From the NCBI GenBank assembly GCA_973895155.1, contig OZ316894.1, positions 22,196,001 through 22,260,000 on the forward strand: DNA of 64,000 nt, read 5' to 3'. Source of the stretch: Marsupella aquatica. Lineage: Eukaryota > Marchantiophyta. The number at the start of each line of letters is the position of its first letter. Positions within the stretch are counted from its first letter, which is position 1. This document shows positions 24,091 to 35,303 of the stretch, in pieces. The notes beneath the pieces were generated by a model that saw nothing but the letters and a program-made list of their open reading frames with translations, ran no database searches and was not told where the DNA came from. The translations under genes were made by a program, and so were the position numbers.

Positions 24091-24350
24091 CCATTAGATG
24101 GTTTGAATCGAACTATCTACATCCATTTTGTGTGTGAAGACTTGTGTGAAGGCTCATGTGGCCTCTCAAGTGAAAATGAACTGTCTTTCATACGGTTAGA
24201 TGTTTTGAATCCAACCATCCAGATTCCTTTAATTTTGTGTGCAAATACTCGTGTGGTCCCTTAACTAAAAAAAAAAGAACTTTCACACCATTAGACGTTT
24301 TGAATCCAACCACCTATATTGCTTTTGCGTGTGAAGACTTGTGTGAAGAG
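24091..24350. repeat. Tandem repeat, about 100-bp period, three units
   Basis: Units start near 24091, 24192 and 24288. Each has CATTAGATG-TTTTGAATC, a CAACCA block and GTGTGAAGACTTGTGTG. Confidence 0.75.
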
Positions 24351-25245
24351 TAATGTCACTTCTTGACGCAAACAACTCTATCAAACTAAACCTATTCATG
24401 CTTGGATTTGACATAAGTAGGTTATGCCCTTTATGGTGCCTAATGAATGGATAGTAGTTGGGCTTTGAAAAAAAACGCAATAGTGAAACATCCATAAAGT
24501 ATTGTTGTGTCCAGGTTGGGTATAAAGTGGATTTTAAAAGACAATCTATAAATAAGTGGATTTACAAAATTTGCACTAATAAATAAGTGTGGTAAGAAAC
24601 ATATAAAGTGTTCTTTCAACCCTCTTGAAAGGCGCTATACAAGTAAATTGGGAAAAAATATTACAAATATAACTAGGGGTCAAAGATCTTGAGGAAGGTG
24701 GAGTGAATAAGCTCGGGTTTGGTCATGGGAAGCTTACATTGAAGTTTAATGCAAGGATTATTAAGGTGTTAACATGTGGAAGGGCTTAGTTATGAAAATA
24801 TTGTTTTGAAGTGGTATTTAATGTTAGATTATTGTAAATTAAAGTCTAGAGTATTATACCTTTGTTTTAATTACAACTTGTCTAACAATACTCAAACCCT
24901 TGCATATGTGTGTACCAATTGCCTTAATTTATTTTAACATGCATGTGAAGCACACTATACCAGAGCTTCTTGAGCTCTTAGTCTGTATAATATTTCAGCT
25001 TAGAGGGCCTAAGCTCTCAGCACTGGAGATGCTCTAATCAGCCAAACAAGTTGGCCAAGATTAAGTATTGTAGGATGGGTTGCCCATTCATTTTTCATTA
25101 CCACATTGTGTCACTGTTCAGCCAAACCTTGTTCAGCCAAACCTTGGTTTTGGCCCCACTTAATTTGTTAGTCTTTAACTTTTTCTGTCAACAACCTGAA
25201 CTACTAATTTAAGTTCCGTCTAATGTTGAGGATTGAAACCCCCTA
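24351..25245. other. Intergenic DNA, no gene recognised
   Basis: No supported gene. The block GCACTGGAGATGCTCTAATC near 25020 resembles termini of common plant MITEs, but I could not find a partner end. Confidence 0.45.
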
Positions 25246-25255
25246 TTACTTCAAA

Positions 25256-25778
25256 CAGCTTTTTACTAAACTACCCCCCAAACTGGTAGTTATTAAGATA
25301 CTGCCCCCAAAACTAAAATATTTAGTATACTGCCCCCCCAAACCGTATCCCATCACTTTTAACCCGAGTACTTGACCAATGCTGTGTTCCAATTGGCCAA
25401 AAAGTAACCATAGTCGATGACCTAAGGTCAACCTTATTGCAATATCTTCTTCGCCTGGGCCCAAGGTGCAACTGTGTTCGATCACTGTGTATGGGGTCAG
25501 AACCACTTCAGGCCGCAATCCCCAATGCGAGTGCGGCACTTTCGACCCCATACACACTGATCAAACACGGTTGCGCCTTGAGCCCGGGCGAAGATGATAC
25601 TGTGGTAAGGTTGGTCATCGACTATTGTAACTTTTTGGCCAATCGGAACACAGCAGTGGTCAAGTACTCGGGTTAAAAGTGATGGGATACGGTGTGGGGG
25701 GCAGTATACTAAATATATTAGTTTTGGGGGCAGTATCCTAATAACTACCAGTTTGGGGGGTAGTATAATAAAAAGCTG
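25256..25778. mobile_element. Mutator-type hairpin (foldback) element, 523 bp
   Basis: The element is flanked by a perfect 10-bp direct repeat TTACTTCAAA (25246-25255 and 25779-25788). It consists almost entirely of two inverted arms of about 247 bp, roughly 90 percent identical, separated by about 30 bp. Termini are CAGCTTTTTA...TAAAAAGCTG. It has no coding capacity. A 9-10-bp duplication with very long TIRs favours the Mutator superfamily. Confidence 0.87.
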
Positions 25779-26039
25779 TTACTTCAAATCTAGTTGAGGT
25801 TCCTTAGTTTGCTACTACATAGGTACGCCCCTGGAACAAGTCATGGCTAGATGCAACGAGTGTGGCCAACCAAACCTACTCACAAGTGGGGGTGTTTTTC
25901 CAACTGTCAGCAGACCACAGCGGCAAGGCAAGATCTGCACGCCCTTAGTGGTATGTTGCTGTGGAGCTATACATTTTGGGGTATGGGTGGGTATTCTGCT
26001 GTGGAACCCTGCTGGCCCAGCAGTTAGCCCAGACTCATA

Positions 26040-26469
26040 GCTGCCAAAGGGCCTTGCTACTTTGGCCGTCAGCTGTGAAGGACCATGACGAGTGGGAGAG
26101 CTCTAAGGTAGTCCAAGATCAGGTCTAAGGGCCAACTTGCATGTTAGGGTGTCTTGAAAATCGAGTCCTTGGTTCAATAGAGAAAAGCTTTATCTAAAAT
26201 GATTTTTATGAGGTCCAATCGAGTGACATACAGAGGGCTTTAGCAAGAAGGCCTTTATGGTCATAGTCTGTGTTCTTCAGATGCATCTCTGAACTTCGTT
26301 AGGAAAAACATTGGACAAATGGGATAGGCCACAGTCGTAAGCTTGGTGCTAGTTGGCATCTAAATCAAATACTTCACCAGTTGTAACTGAAATAATGTCT
26401 TATTCAACACCTATCCAGTTGTCAAAGCTTACAGTGGTCAGTAATGTCTCAGATAAATACAGTCAGTGT
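26040..26469. other. Intergenic DNA, no gene recognised
   Basis: I see no gene or repeat boundary in this stretch. Confidence 0.45.
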
Positions 26470-26540
26470 TTTTTTTAGGGGGGAAAATTCACTAGATTTC
26501 ACCTCCCCCAAAATCCTTGGTCATTTAAGTGGCTAAAATT

Positions 26541-27028
26541 TGCTACTTTTTTGCTGTCTCATTAGCCAGTGTTCCACCTAATCCCAGGCTCCATTAGCCA
26601 GAATCTAATGGTCTGCCTTAAATCTAAGGAGATTAAATTGGCTACTTTTTTGCTGTCTCATTAGCCAATGTTCCACCTAGTCCCAGGCCCCATTAGCCAG
26701 AATCTAATGGTCTGCCTTAAATCTAAGGAGATTAAATTTGCTACTTTTTTGTTGTCTCATTAGCCAGTGTTTCACCTAGTCCCAGGCCCCATTAGCCAGA
26801 ATCTAACGGTCTGCCTTAAATCTAGGGAGATCTGATGGTCAGGAAAATAATTGAATACAGAATCTTTTGAGCATATTCTCCTCGACACACTTTACATTTG
26901 CCCTAGTCCCAGGCCCCATTAGCCAGAATCTAACGGTCTGCCTTAAATCTAGGGAGATCTGATGGTCAGGAAAATAATTGAATACAGAATCTTTTGAGCA
27001 TATTCTCCTTGACACACTTTACATTTGC
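26541..27028. repeat. Compound tandem array: 99-bp units then a 127-bp duplication
   Basis: 99-bp units start at 26541, 26640 and 26739 with TGCTACTTTTTTGCTGTCTCATTAGCC. Overlapping the third, a 127-bp unit (26775-26901) is repeated almost perfectly at 26902-27028; I find one difference in the part compared. The near-identity points to a recent duplication. Confidence 0.88.
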
Positions 27029-27960
27029 CACCTTGGAGAAAAAGCGAAATCCTTAAAAAATACACTGGATACAGTCCTAGTTTGCTTGAAGATGGGCTCC
27101 ATATGATCCCCCCAGTACGAACTTGAAATTTCAGGCGTTTTGATTTGAGAATTAAAGTGTAGTGAAGATTTCGACCTACGTGGGAAACAGGCCAGAGTGT
27201 ACATTTGTCCAGCAAGAGAAGCATCAATTCCATTCTTCACATGCAGGATTTAGAATCTAGGTTCTCTAATGTTGTAACTAGCCATTGTAGCTAGAGTTAG
27301 ATTGAGACCAACTTTCACATGAGCACTGAGAATCTCTTTTCACTGATCGTACTACACGCGTCATATATTGCTCTGACATGGATGGACAGCGGTGTGAACA
27401 CAATCCAGGAATTGAATCACTGCCAAGTATTCTGTCAAATAGTGGCTGAAGGTTCGAGAGGAACAACAGCCTTCCTGGGATTTCTCCAACTATCCTAGAA
27501 AAGGAATAGAGGCGTTTCCAGTTTTCCAAAAAGCTGATTTTACTTTCAAACAAACTAATAAGTACGCACGGTGTATTGAAGAAAGGCTCCAGAAGACGAC
27601 TTAAAATGAGTACATATAATCAGCCTGAGTAAACGATTCACTGAAAGGTGACACCAATGCTCTACACCATACAGCAGATCGTGTTTCACTAGTATGTGCC
27701 AAGTAAGGCCAATGCTCCGTGAGATAGTAATGTCTATCAAAAATTTCTTTACAAATGGGATGGTATATAAAATTACAATTACACATCGGCCTTATTTCCT
27801 TCGAAGGGGCACCACTGCCAGTTAAACTACTCTAATGATAAGAGAGGGAGCACCCAATTAAATAAGAATGAATAACTACAACCCAAGAAAGAACAGGCGA
27901 AGGGGATCTACACACTAGCTACAATATCTGATGATACACCTGAACATTCTAACCTACCTT
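27029..27960. other. Region 3' of RAD21
   Basis: No gene is recognised. The part nearest 27960 is expected to carry the RAD21 3' UTR on the minus strand. A poly(A) signal could not be assigned with confidence. Confidence 0.45.
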
Positions 27961-30900
27961 CTAAAATTTTGCATTGAGAAGCTTTGGCCGGGCTGAGATC
28001 TGAATATCACCATAAGGAGCATCTTGATCAACATGAATATAGTCTTTTGTCTTCAGCACCTGCACAAAAAGGTCATGGTAAGAGAGGATTAGCATGAATC
28101 TACGAAAACCTGTCCATTAGACGTCTAGCACAGCCATAATGGATGTCAAAAACATTACTTGACATATTCAATTGTACTGTCATATAGACATACATCTTCT
28201 TCAGCCACGATTACAAGAGATGAAAATTCAGAGTTGCAAATCCTCAGTGAACTTTGTTGCCGGGCAACTAATTCGCTGCTTTGTAGACTGCAACAGTCAT
28301 GTATTTATCTAAGCTTAAGCGTTCTGACCAGTCCACAGTACTTATGACACAAAAACAGAGGAATAATAGGATCGACAAAGTTACCAGAGTTTCAAAAAAC
28401 ATCCGTGCAGCTTCTTTTCGCGTTTTTCCTACGAGCATCCGTTCAAGGCCAAGTTTTGCTGTACCCTCCTCTTGCCTCTTTTGCATATAGGCAGCCTTGT
28501 CTTCTAAAGTCACTCGCAAGTAATGCCCTACGGCCCTGGATCAGAAAAGGAAGCAAAATAAGCAAAATCGTCTAAGACCTGTGAAGGTACCGGTTTTGCT
28601 CCCTGGGTGTATGCGTCATGAGCTGGAAGGCACAATAGCTTCTGTTATGGCGACAAGTAAAGCGATGAATCTTGGTCGTAACTGTAGCCTTGCATCAAAA
28701 TTGGGAGAAAACCAGCAGTATGTGTTCGTGCCAATGCCTCATCTAGTCTCAATGCGCACTAAAGAACCGTACTGGCTTTGCACATTCGCGAGAAACCAAG
28801 ATAATTACTTTATCTAACACAGTACATATTTCAGCATCTGAATAAAATCTCTCCTTCATGAAGGCTCACATAAGCTCTAGATATCTTAACGTTACGATGT
28901 ATTAAGGAAAACACCTGCAAACATAGAGCAGAAGCAGAAAGTAAGAGGAAAACTTTATCAGACCTTGTTCTTGCTGACCACCCACTGTTGTCTTGAGGCA
29001 AAGATTCCTTCCTGCCAAAGTCCTTGGCGTCCTGGAAATCCTCAGCTTCTTCGACCAAATCATCGTCATCTGCTCCAAGGAACTCTGCAAACACCATCGC
29101 TTCACAGGTCACTAAAAGGGACATCTGGGAGTCCATAATTATTTCTATTTATCTGTAACTTGCACTTGAGAAATCATCTTCAATGACCACATTCCATAAG
29201 TCTGCAAGAGCTCGAATCCGGTACCTGTGTCTCTTGTGTCAGCGAGAAAACCAAGATCCTGAAACCACCACAAATCAGGCAATTCATTAACAGCCTAAAA
29301 AAGCGAATTGAAAACTAACACTATGAAATCAGTCTTAAATCATTCAGTTGTCTGAATGCTGGTGAGGTTTAGTCTTATGCCCGTGTTTTGCTCACCGAAA
29401 AACCCAAGCACACAAAAATCCCCATCACAAATCACACCTTGACTCCTCCTACTTGAAGTAAAGTAGTATAGTTATGTGCAAATTGGCCAGAGTACGAATT
29501 AGCTCCATAATTAAATCTGACTGTGAATCTGACTCTGACCCCTCGTGTTTTTGCCTCTATTAATTCAGAATAGTCACGGTCTACCAGCGTTAGTCGAGAA
29601 TTGGTGAGATTGCCTAAGACTGTCGTTCGATTTACTACGCAATAATCTGATTGTATTAGCCTGGTGCTCTTACCTCGGTGTCTTGCTGTTCTTCAGGAAT
29701 TCCAACCTCGACTACAGGAGTGGGTGTGACAGGTTTAGTTTCGATATCCTCTTCAGGAATGACCACTATTGGTTCCTCTTCCAGGATTTGAGTTGCTTCA
29801 AATTCTTCCTCCTGAACACCTTCTAGTGGCACAACTCCACCGTGAAGATCAATCACAGCCTCCTCCTCAGCAACCATCTCAGTGCCGGTCTCGAAGTCAA
29901 CCTCAACCTTGGCCCCTGACTCATCCTCAGGTTTAGGCTCAGCTTGCACGTCTGCTGTGGGAGTAATAGTCCCCTCAACCTGCGTCTCCGCTACAGGGGC
30001 CATCGTAACCTCAGCAGCCAAATTTACTAACTCAGGAGCAAGAACTTCTTCCTCCACCTGCTCACTTTTCTCCTCTTCCCTTGGATACTCTGACCCAGCC
30101 ACGGGTGGATGATATTCCAATGTTGAATCCATCCCCTCGGTCATGTCAAGAACTTCATCATTGAGGTCAACAGCTCTCACATCATTGAGGTCAACAGCTA
30201 CCTCATCATTGAGGTCAACAGCTCTCACCTCGGAGTCTACCACATCAGTTTCAGCCTCTGTACAGACATCAATCCAATGTAAGCCATCAAACCAGACCTA
30301 ATACAAGAGTTCAAAATAGAACCTACAATGTAATAAAAACCACAAACCTTTCAGAGGACTACTTGGAGCTGGTTCTCCCATGAGAGTTGTAGGACTCGCC
30401 ACATTTCGATCCTCAGCAACAGTTGCTTCAGGTGACAAATGCAAAGATCCTTCCGCAATAGTTTCTTCAGTTGACTCATGCCGAGAAGCTTCAGCGACAA
30501 CATCCAAAGGAACTGCACCTTCCACTGGATAACCCACCATACAAACCGTTAGTACAAGGTACATCCAAATAATAGCCTCCCAAATTGCAAAACGTGGCAC
30601 TAGCAGAGTGAGTTAAAAACATACGCAGGAGAGAACCTTGGGCATTTCAATTTGATAGAATGATCAAAAAATTTCAGGAATCTTACAGTCGACATGTTGA
30701 TATTCATCGGCAGGTACTTGGAACCCTTCGTCAACAACACCAACTTCGGCTGACCGATCAGCCATTTCATTCAAATCTGTATTTAGGTCTTCAACAAAAG
30801 GAGTAGCTTGAGGGCTAACAACAGGAGCAACTTGAGGGCATGGAACTTCTTCGCTTGCAATCACTTCAGCTTCAGCGGCCTCAGGTGATGAAAGCTTAGC

Positions 30901-33900
30901 CTCACCCACAACATATACTTGCTCGAAAAGTCCACGGAGCTTGCCACATAAACCTAAGTCAACAATATAGCAAAACCAACACAACCACTTAGATAATAAA
31001 CCAGAAAGTCAGTGTAAAGCCTAATAATTGCGGTACCTCAAATTCTGCAGAACTCTGTAAATTAAATTTTCAGCAGTCATATTATCGGTCAGCGTTCCAA
31101 ACCTCTATTCCGTTCAAGCACCAATACACACATCAGCATAATTCGTGTGTAAGAGCAAACCCAAAACCAAACCCAAATCTCATTGACACCCACTGCGTAC
31201 CAGGGACTGACTGTTCATTGAATAGTTGCTGGTTGAGGGAATCTTTATGCACACTCCACAATTCTTGGCGGGTACAAGGTGCCTTTTTCCGAATTCTGCG
31301 GATGTCGTCTGTATTCATGAGCTGCTGCCTCATCACCCTGAAGTCGTATCACATGTCTGTTAGGTACTATCACTGAAGGTCAAGGTTTACAGGAAACAGA
31401 TCACATGATGAGCCCCGGAAGATCAAACATAGCCCAAATTAGCTTCGCAGGAGCAGTCTTATAAAATAAGGACGGCGTTCGGGTGTAGAATTCAGGCTTA
31501 CTCTGCCCCTAGGATTGTAACCGTGTCCAATACAATCTTCCTCTTCCTCAAGTTCTGCCTTTTCCGCGGTTTGACAGCAACTGTCTCTGCCGGAGTTTGA
31601 AGTACCTTCAGCGCGGGTGTTCCCCTCCCTAGCAGGCCACAAGAAGAGTCAAAGCTATAAGCCTATGCATACCATCATGAATAAGAGATCATCAACTCCA
31701 TAATTCTAAAATGTGGTAACCAATTATTTCATTTTCTACTGATTGGATCAACTGCCAGTCGATTATGCTACGGCTCAATTATTCATGTTTGCACCAAAGA
31801 CTTGAAACAGAGACAATCAGATTGACACCTCATTCAAAAACCAGAAGGTTAGAAACGAGGAAGGAAGGCCAGGGTTAGTTAACAAACCTAGAAGTGTGGC
31901 CAGAACATCATCATCCCCTGGGAGATCATCTGAGATAATTGGAGGTGGGTACCTCGGAGACTCAGGATCAGCCATGCCTTCCTGTGGAGCCTCTTCACGA
32001 AGATCAGGAACAGCCTCCTCCTCCAGAACTAGGTCTCTGTCTTCCATAACCACATCTGTGTCCTGAAAGTCCATAGTAGGGACTTGTTCAAGCTGCATAT
32101 CACTGTCCATATCAAAGACATCCGGCTCATGGATCGTAGCCGCTGGAGCAGACATTACGGTTTCGTATTCTGGCACTTCTGTTTGATCCTCCTCTTTTTC
32201 CTCCCATTCTTTATGACCCTCAAACCCTTCTCCTACAATCTGCTGCTCTTCTAATCTTAAGTCATGCTCTTCAGGAATCCCTTCCTCTTCATCCACTTGT
32301 TTCTCGAACGTTTCTTGATCCATTTCTCTTAATGTTTCTTCTTCCACACCTCGGTCCAAGGTTTCTTCCTCCACATCTTTTTCAAAGGTTTCTTCCTCCA
32401 CTTTTTTGCCAAAAAGCTCTTCCTCGAGTTCTCTGTTCAAGGCCTCTTCCTCGGTATCCTTCTCTAAGATTTCTTCCTCAACCTGTTTGTCTCCTTCATC
32501 TTTCTCCTCGTCCTGCTCAACATTCTCTCCCTCCACTTTCTCTTCACGTGGCTCTTTGTCTTCGTCGTTCACAAGTTCAGGCTCAAGTTCAGGTGCTGGT
32601 GAGAGAGGAAGGTTGTCCAATTCGTCATTGTCCAGCCGGAAATCAGGCTCCAACCGCTCTAGTTCATCAGGATCTCTGTGGGACTGATCAAATTCGACCC
32701 CTTCCACTTCTTGTTGGTATTCCAGATCCATCTGGTCAACATTTAATCCTGGTGTCCCAGGCTCTTGGTGATCATCATCCATATCCAGTGCATCCATCCG
32801 ATCCATTTGATCATAATCCAACGCAGCATCCATCGTGTTTGGTGGAATGACACTGGAAGGAGAAAAAGAGCACAAAGTCAAATATGGAACTCGGTTCCTC
32901 AGCTTGGAGTGCTTTTGAAACTGTCCTCGGGGATTCTTATTCATTTTCTCTCAACATCTAACCTTGACGCTCTGGTGCGATCAGGTTTAACTAGAACCAT
33001 TTTATGTTGGTTCCATCAAATGTCATAATCACTGTAAGAAACGGAAGCGGAGACTTGGGTCCAAATGAAACGACAAAGAGAAACGTACAACATACCCATC
33101 CCCTATCTACAATCCCGATTTCCGAACTATTCTTTCAAATATTTCGTTTGAGTGGTTACATCATATGCTCAAGTAATGTACAGGCCCCTAAGCACTACCA
33201 GTAAACCAAGAAAACCTGCAAAAGGATTTTAGTCCAAACTTACTCTTCTTCCAAAGGCATTTCTTCTTCGTCTTCCAACGTCATAGCGACTGGGCTTGCC
33301 TCACGAGATGGTTTGTCGAGTAAATCCTGCACCCACCAACTTCATCAGAAACATGGTGGATGCACGTTCCAAACTCGCGTCCGTGAGAAGTAATTGTCAA
33401 TCTCGCAAGCTGACTACGACATCCGTCCCAACAAATGGCCCCTGACAACTCATTGTTGCAGGACTGACAGCTTGTGGGAGAGACAGTCATTCAAAAGCCT
33501 TCCACAACTGCATATTCCCATACTTTTTCCGGTCACTTATCAGTTCACCAGCAAGCATACTCCTGTGTCCATACTACAGAGGTTCCACTACAATAACCTT
33601 GGTTATGTACATTTCTGTACCGGGTGGGCAAAATGTTGAGGAAAGTCCTATAGAGAAAAGCAGTTACAGGAAAAGACCCTCACAGTCATTGCAGGGTTTG
33701 AGCAGCTCAAAGTACCACAAGGGGCTAGAGTCACTTCAGACCTTATAGATGGCACGTGAGCTAGATCTGATATATTTTTTAAAATAGGAAGGACCAATGA
33801 TTGGTGTGGTAAGTTTCTTGAGTGAGCAAATACAATTAAGGGTTAGATGAAGACAAACCTCGTCGAAATCCAATCCCAATCGAGGAGCATCAGCTTCAGG

Positions 33901-35303
33901 AAACCTCTCTGCAAATGAGTATAATTCACAATGAGATCAACTTTTAGTTAAATTGCATATCAAATCTATAAATCAGAATCATAAGAGCACGTACGCAACC
34001 TCGAATTGTATACCGTTAACTTAAGAACACTCAACATAAGTCTTCGAGAGTTATCAGGAATTACCGTCGAACTCAAACTGGGAACCTAGATAACTATTGT
34101 CTTCCAAAGGATCTTGCAGAGTGATCTGCTCACGACTGCTGACATGGTGATCGACACCACTGTAAAAGGAAGCAAGGACAACGAATCAGACATTGCAATG
34201 ACAGCTGATCAACTTCCATCAGTGACAATCAAGTAGCCATAACGTTCACATTATTCACATCTCGAGACAATTCTTCAATAACTGAGGGTACCGAATGAAA
34301 AGTCCAGCTAAAAACGATGAAGGAAAGCAGAGCCCCTATGTTCCAAAGTTGAGAAAGTAATCTCTGCTAACTACAGTACGTAAACTGAGCTAAAAACTTC
34401 CACATGTAGTGAGTTTGAGCGAGGACGATACATACCCATTAGAATGAAGTAGGTTTAGCTCTCTGTCAAGAAGAGGCTCAAACTCGTCAAGATCGAAAGT
34501 CTCAGGCAGGGTAATTGAATGGAATGGAGCAGTAGCAGCTTCAGGGGGAAGGTCAACGGCACCAGCATGAAATGCCTGTTTGATCTTCACTAAAGCCTCG
34601 CTGCAGTCGTGGAATAAATAGTTCACTTTGCGAGAATAGATACGAACAACCCCCAGTAGCAAGTGCCCTGACAACCTTAGAGCGATAGGGACCTCTGGAA
34701 ATAATATTGAATCTGCAAATGAAATACAGAGCGTTTCGTTAGTTAGCATAGAGAGTAACACACATAATCGCGCCTTCAACGATGACGGCTGGACGATCTT
34801 GGAAGATTGTATAGCATGCTAATGCTATAGTTAAGATTAGCATGCTCATGCTATTGTTAAGGTGCGAGGATCAAGCAAGGCTACGAAACACTTCAGTACA
34901 TCAGATTATCGCTTGGTTACATCATTATTCTTTCCTGACAGGAATACTGCTGCTTTGACATAGAACCAGACTCGAAATTTCGTTACCCCACAGAGATATG
35001 TACTGAAATGATGATGATGGCCATGACGCAGTTTACACGTCTAATAGTAAGGTATGCTACAAACACTAGTGTTGATCATCTTGGCTTGATTAGAACCCTA
35101 CCAAGACGATCTGCTCTATCAATCGTTGGAAAAAACAACAATACTGTGCATTGAGGAGTCTGCTTGCGCAGGCGCTTACCGACTGAAACGCCGATATTGG
35201 TCTCCGTCACTTGATTCTTGCGTAGCTTCCGCTCCAAATGAGCAGCGATCCATATCGTACCCAAAGGACCTTTCTTGGCCAAAATAAATTGAGAATAAAA
35301 CAT
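27961..35303 (-). CDS. RAD21: RAD21/SCC1-type cohesin subunit (alpha-kleisin)
   Basis: This kleisin closes the cohesin ring between the SMC1 and SMC3 heads and is the separase target. Exons (minus): 35303-35180, 34712-34436, 34159-34065, 33908-33859, 33326-33244, 32852-31888, 31628-31502, 31337-31201, 30953-30687, 30524-30348, 30257-29674, 29258-29225, 29084-28964, 28535-28385, 28059-27961. All fifteen use GT-AG borders and all phases agree, giving 1096 residues. The N-terminal Rad21_Rec8 domain starts [20 protein letters not shown] and includes [19 protein letters not shown]. The C-terminal winged helix, which binds SMC1, has [15 protein letters not shown]. Between them lies a long acidic linker with in-frame repeats in exons 6 and 11. 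Length resembles the long plant paralogues. The ATG is the conserved kleisin start. Confidence 0.96.
29674..30257 (-). repeat. RAD21 exon 11 with AVDLND peptide repeats
   Basis: This 584-nt exon encodes a glutamate-rich segment. Near its 5' end the peptide AVDLND(E)V occurs three times, encoded by 24-27-nt DNA repeats (about 30157-30235, core CATTGAGGTCAACAGCT on the plus strand). The repeats keep the frame. Confidence 0.85.
31888..32852 (-). repeat. RAD21 exon 6 with acidic decapeptide-like repeats
   Basis: This is the largest exon, 965 nt. Roughly 32300-32500 encodes successive variants of [18 protein letters not shown] and VEEETLREM, a coding minisatellite of about 30 bp that preserves frame and charge. 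The exon ends at DDVLATLLG, where a conserved plant RAD21 segment begins. Confidence 0.85.
34812..34863. repeat. 26-bp tandem pair in RAD21 intron 1
   Basis: Two copies of TAGCATGCT(A/C)ATGCTAT(A/T)GTTAAG start at 34812 and 34838. Each unit is itself rich in GCATGC/ATGC palindromes. Confidence 0.8.
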
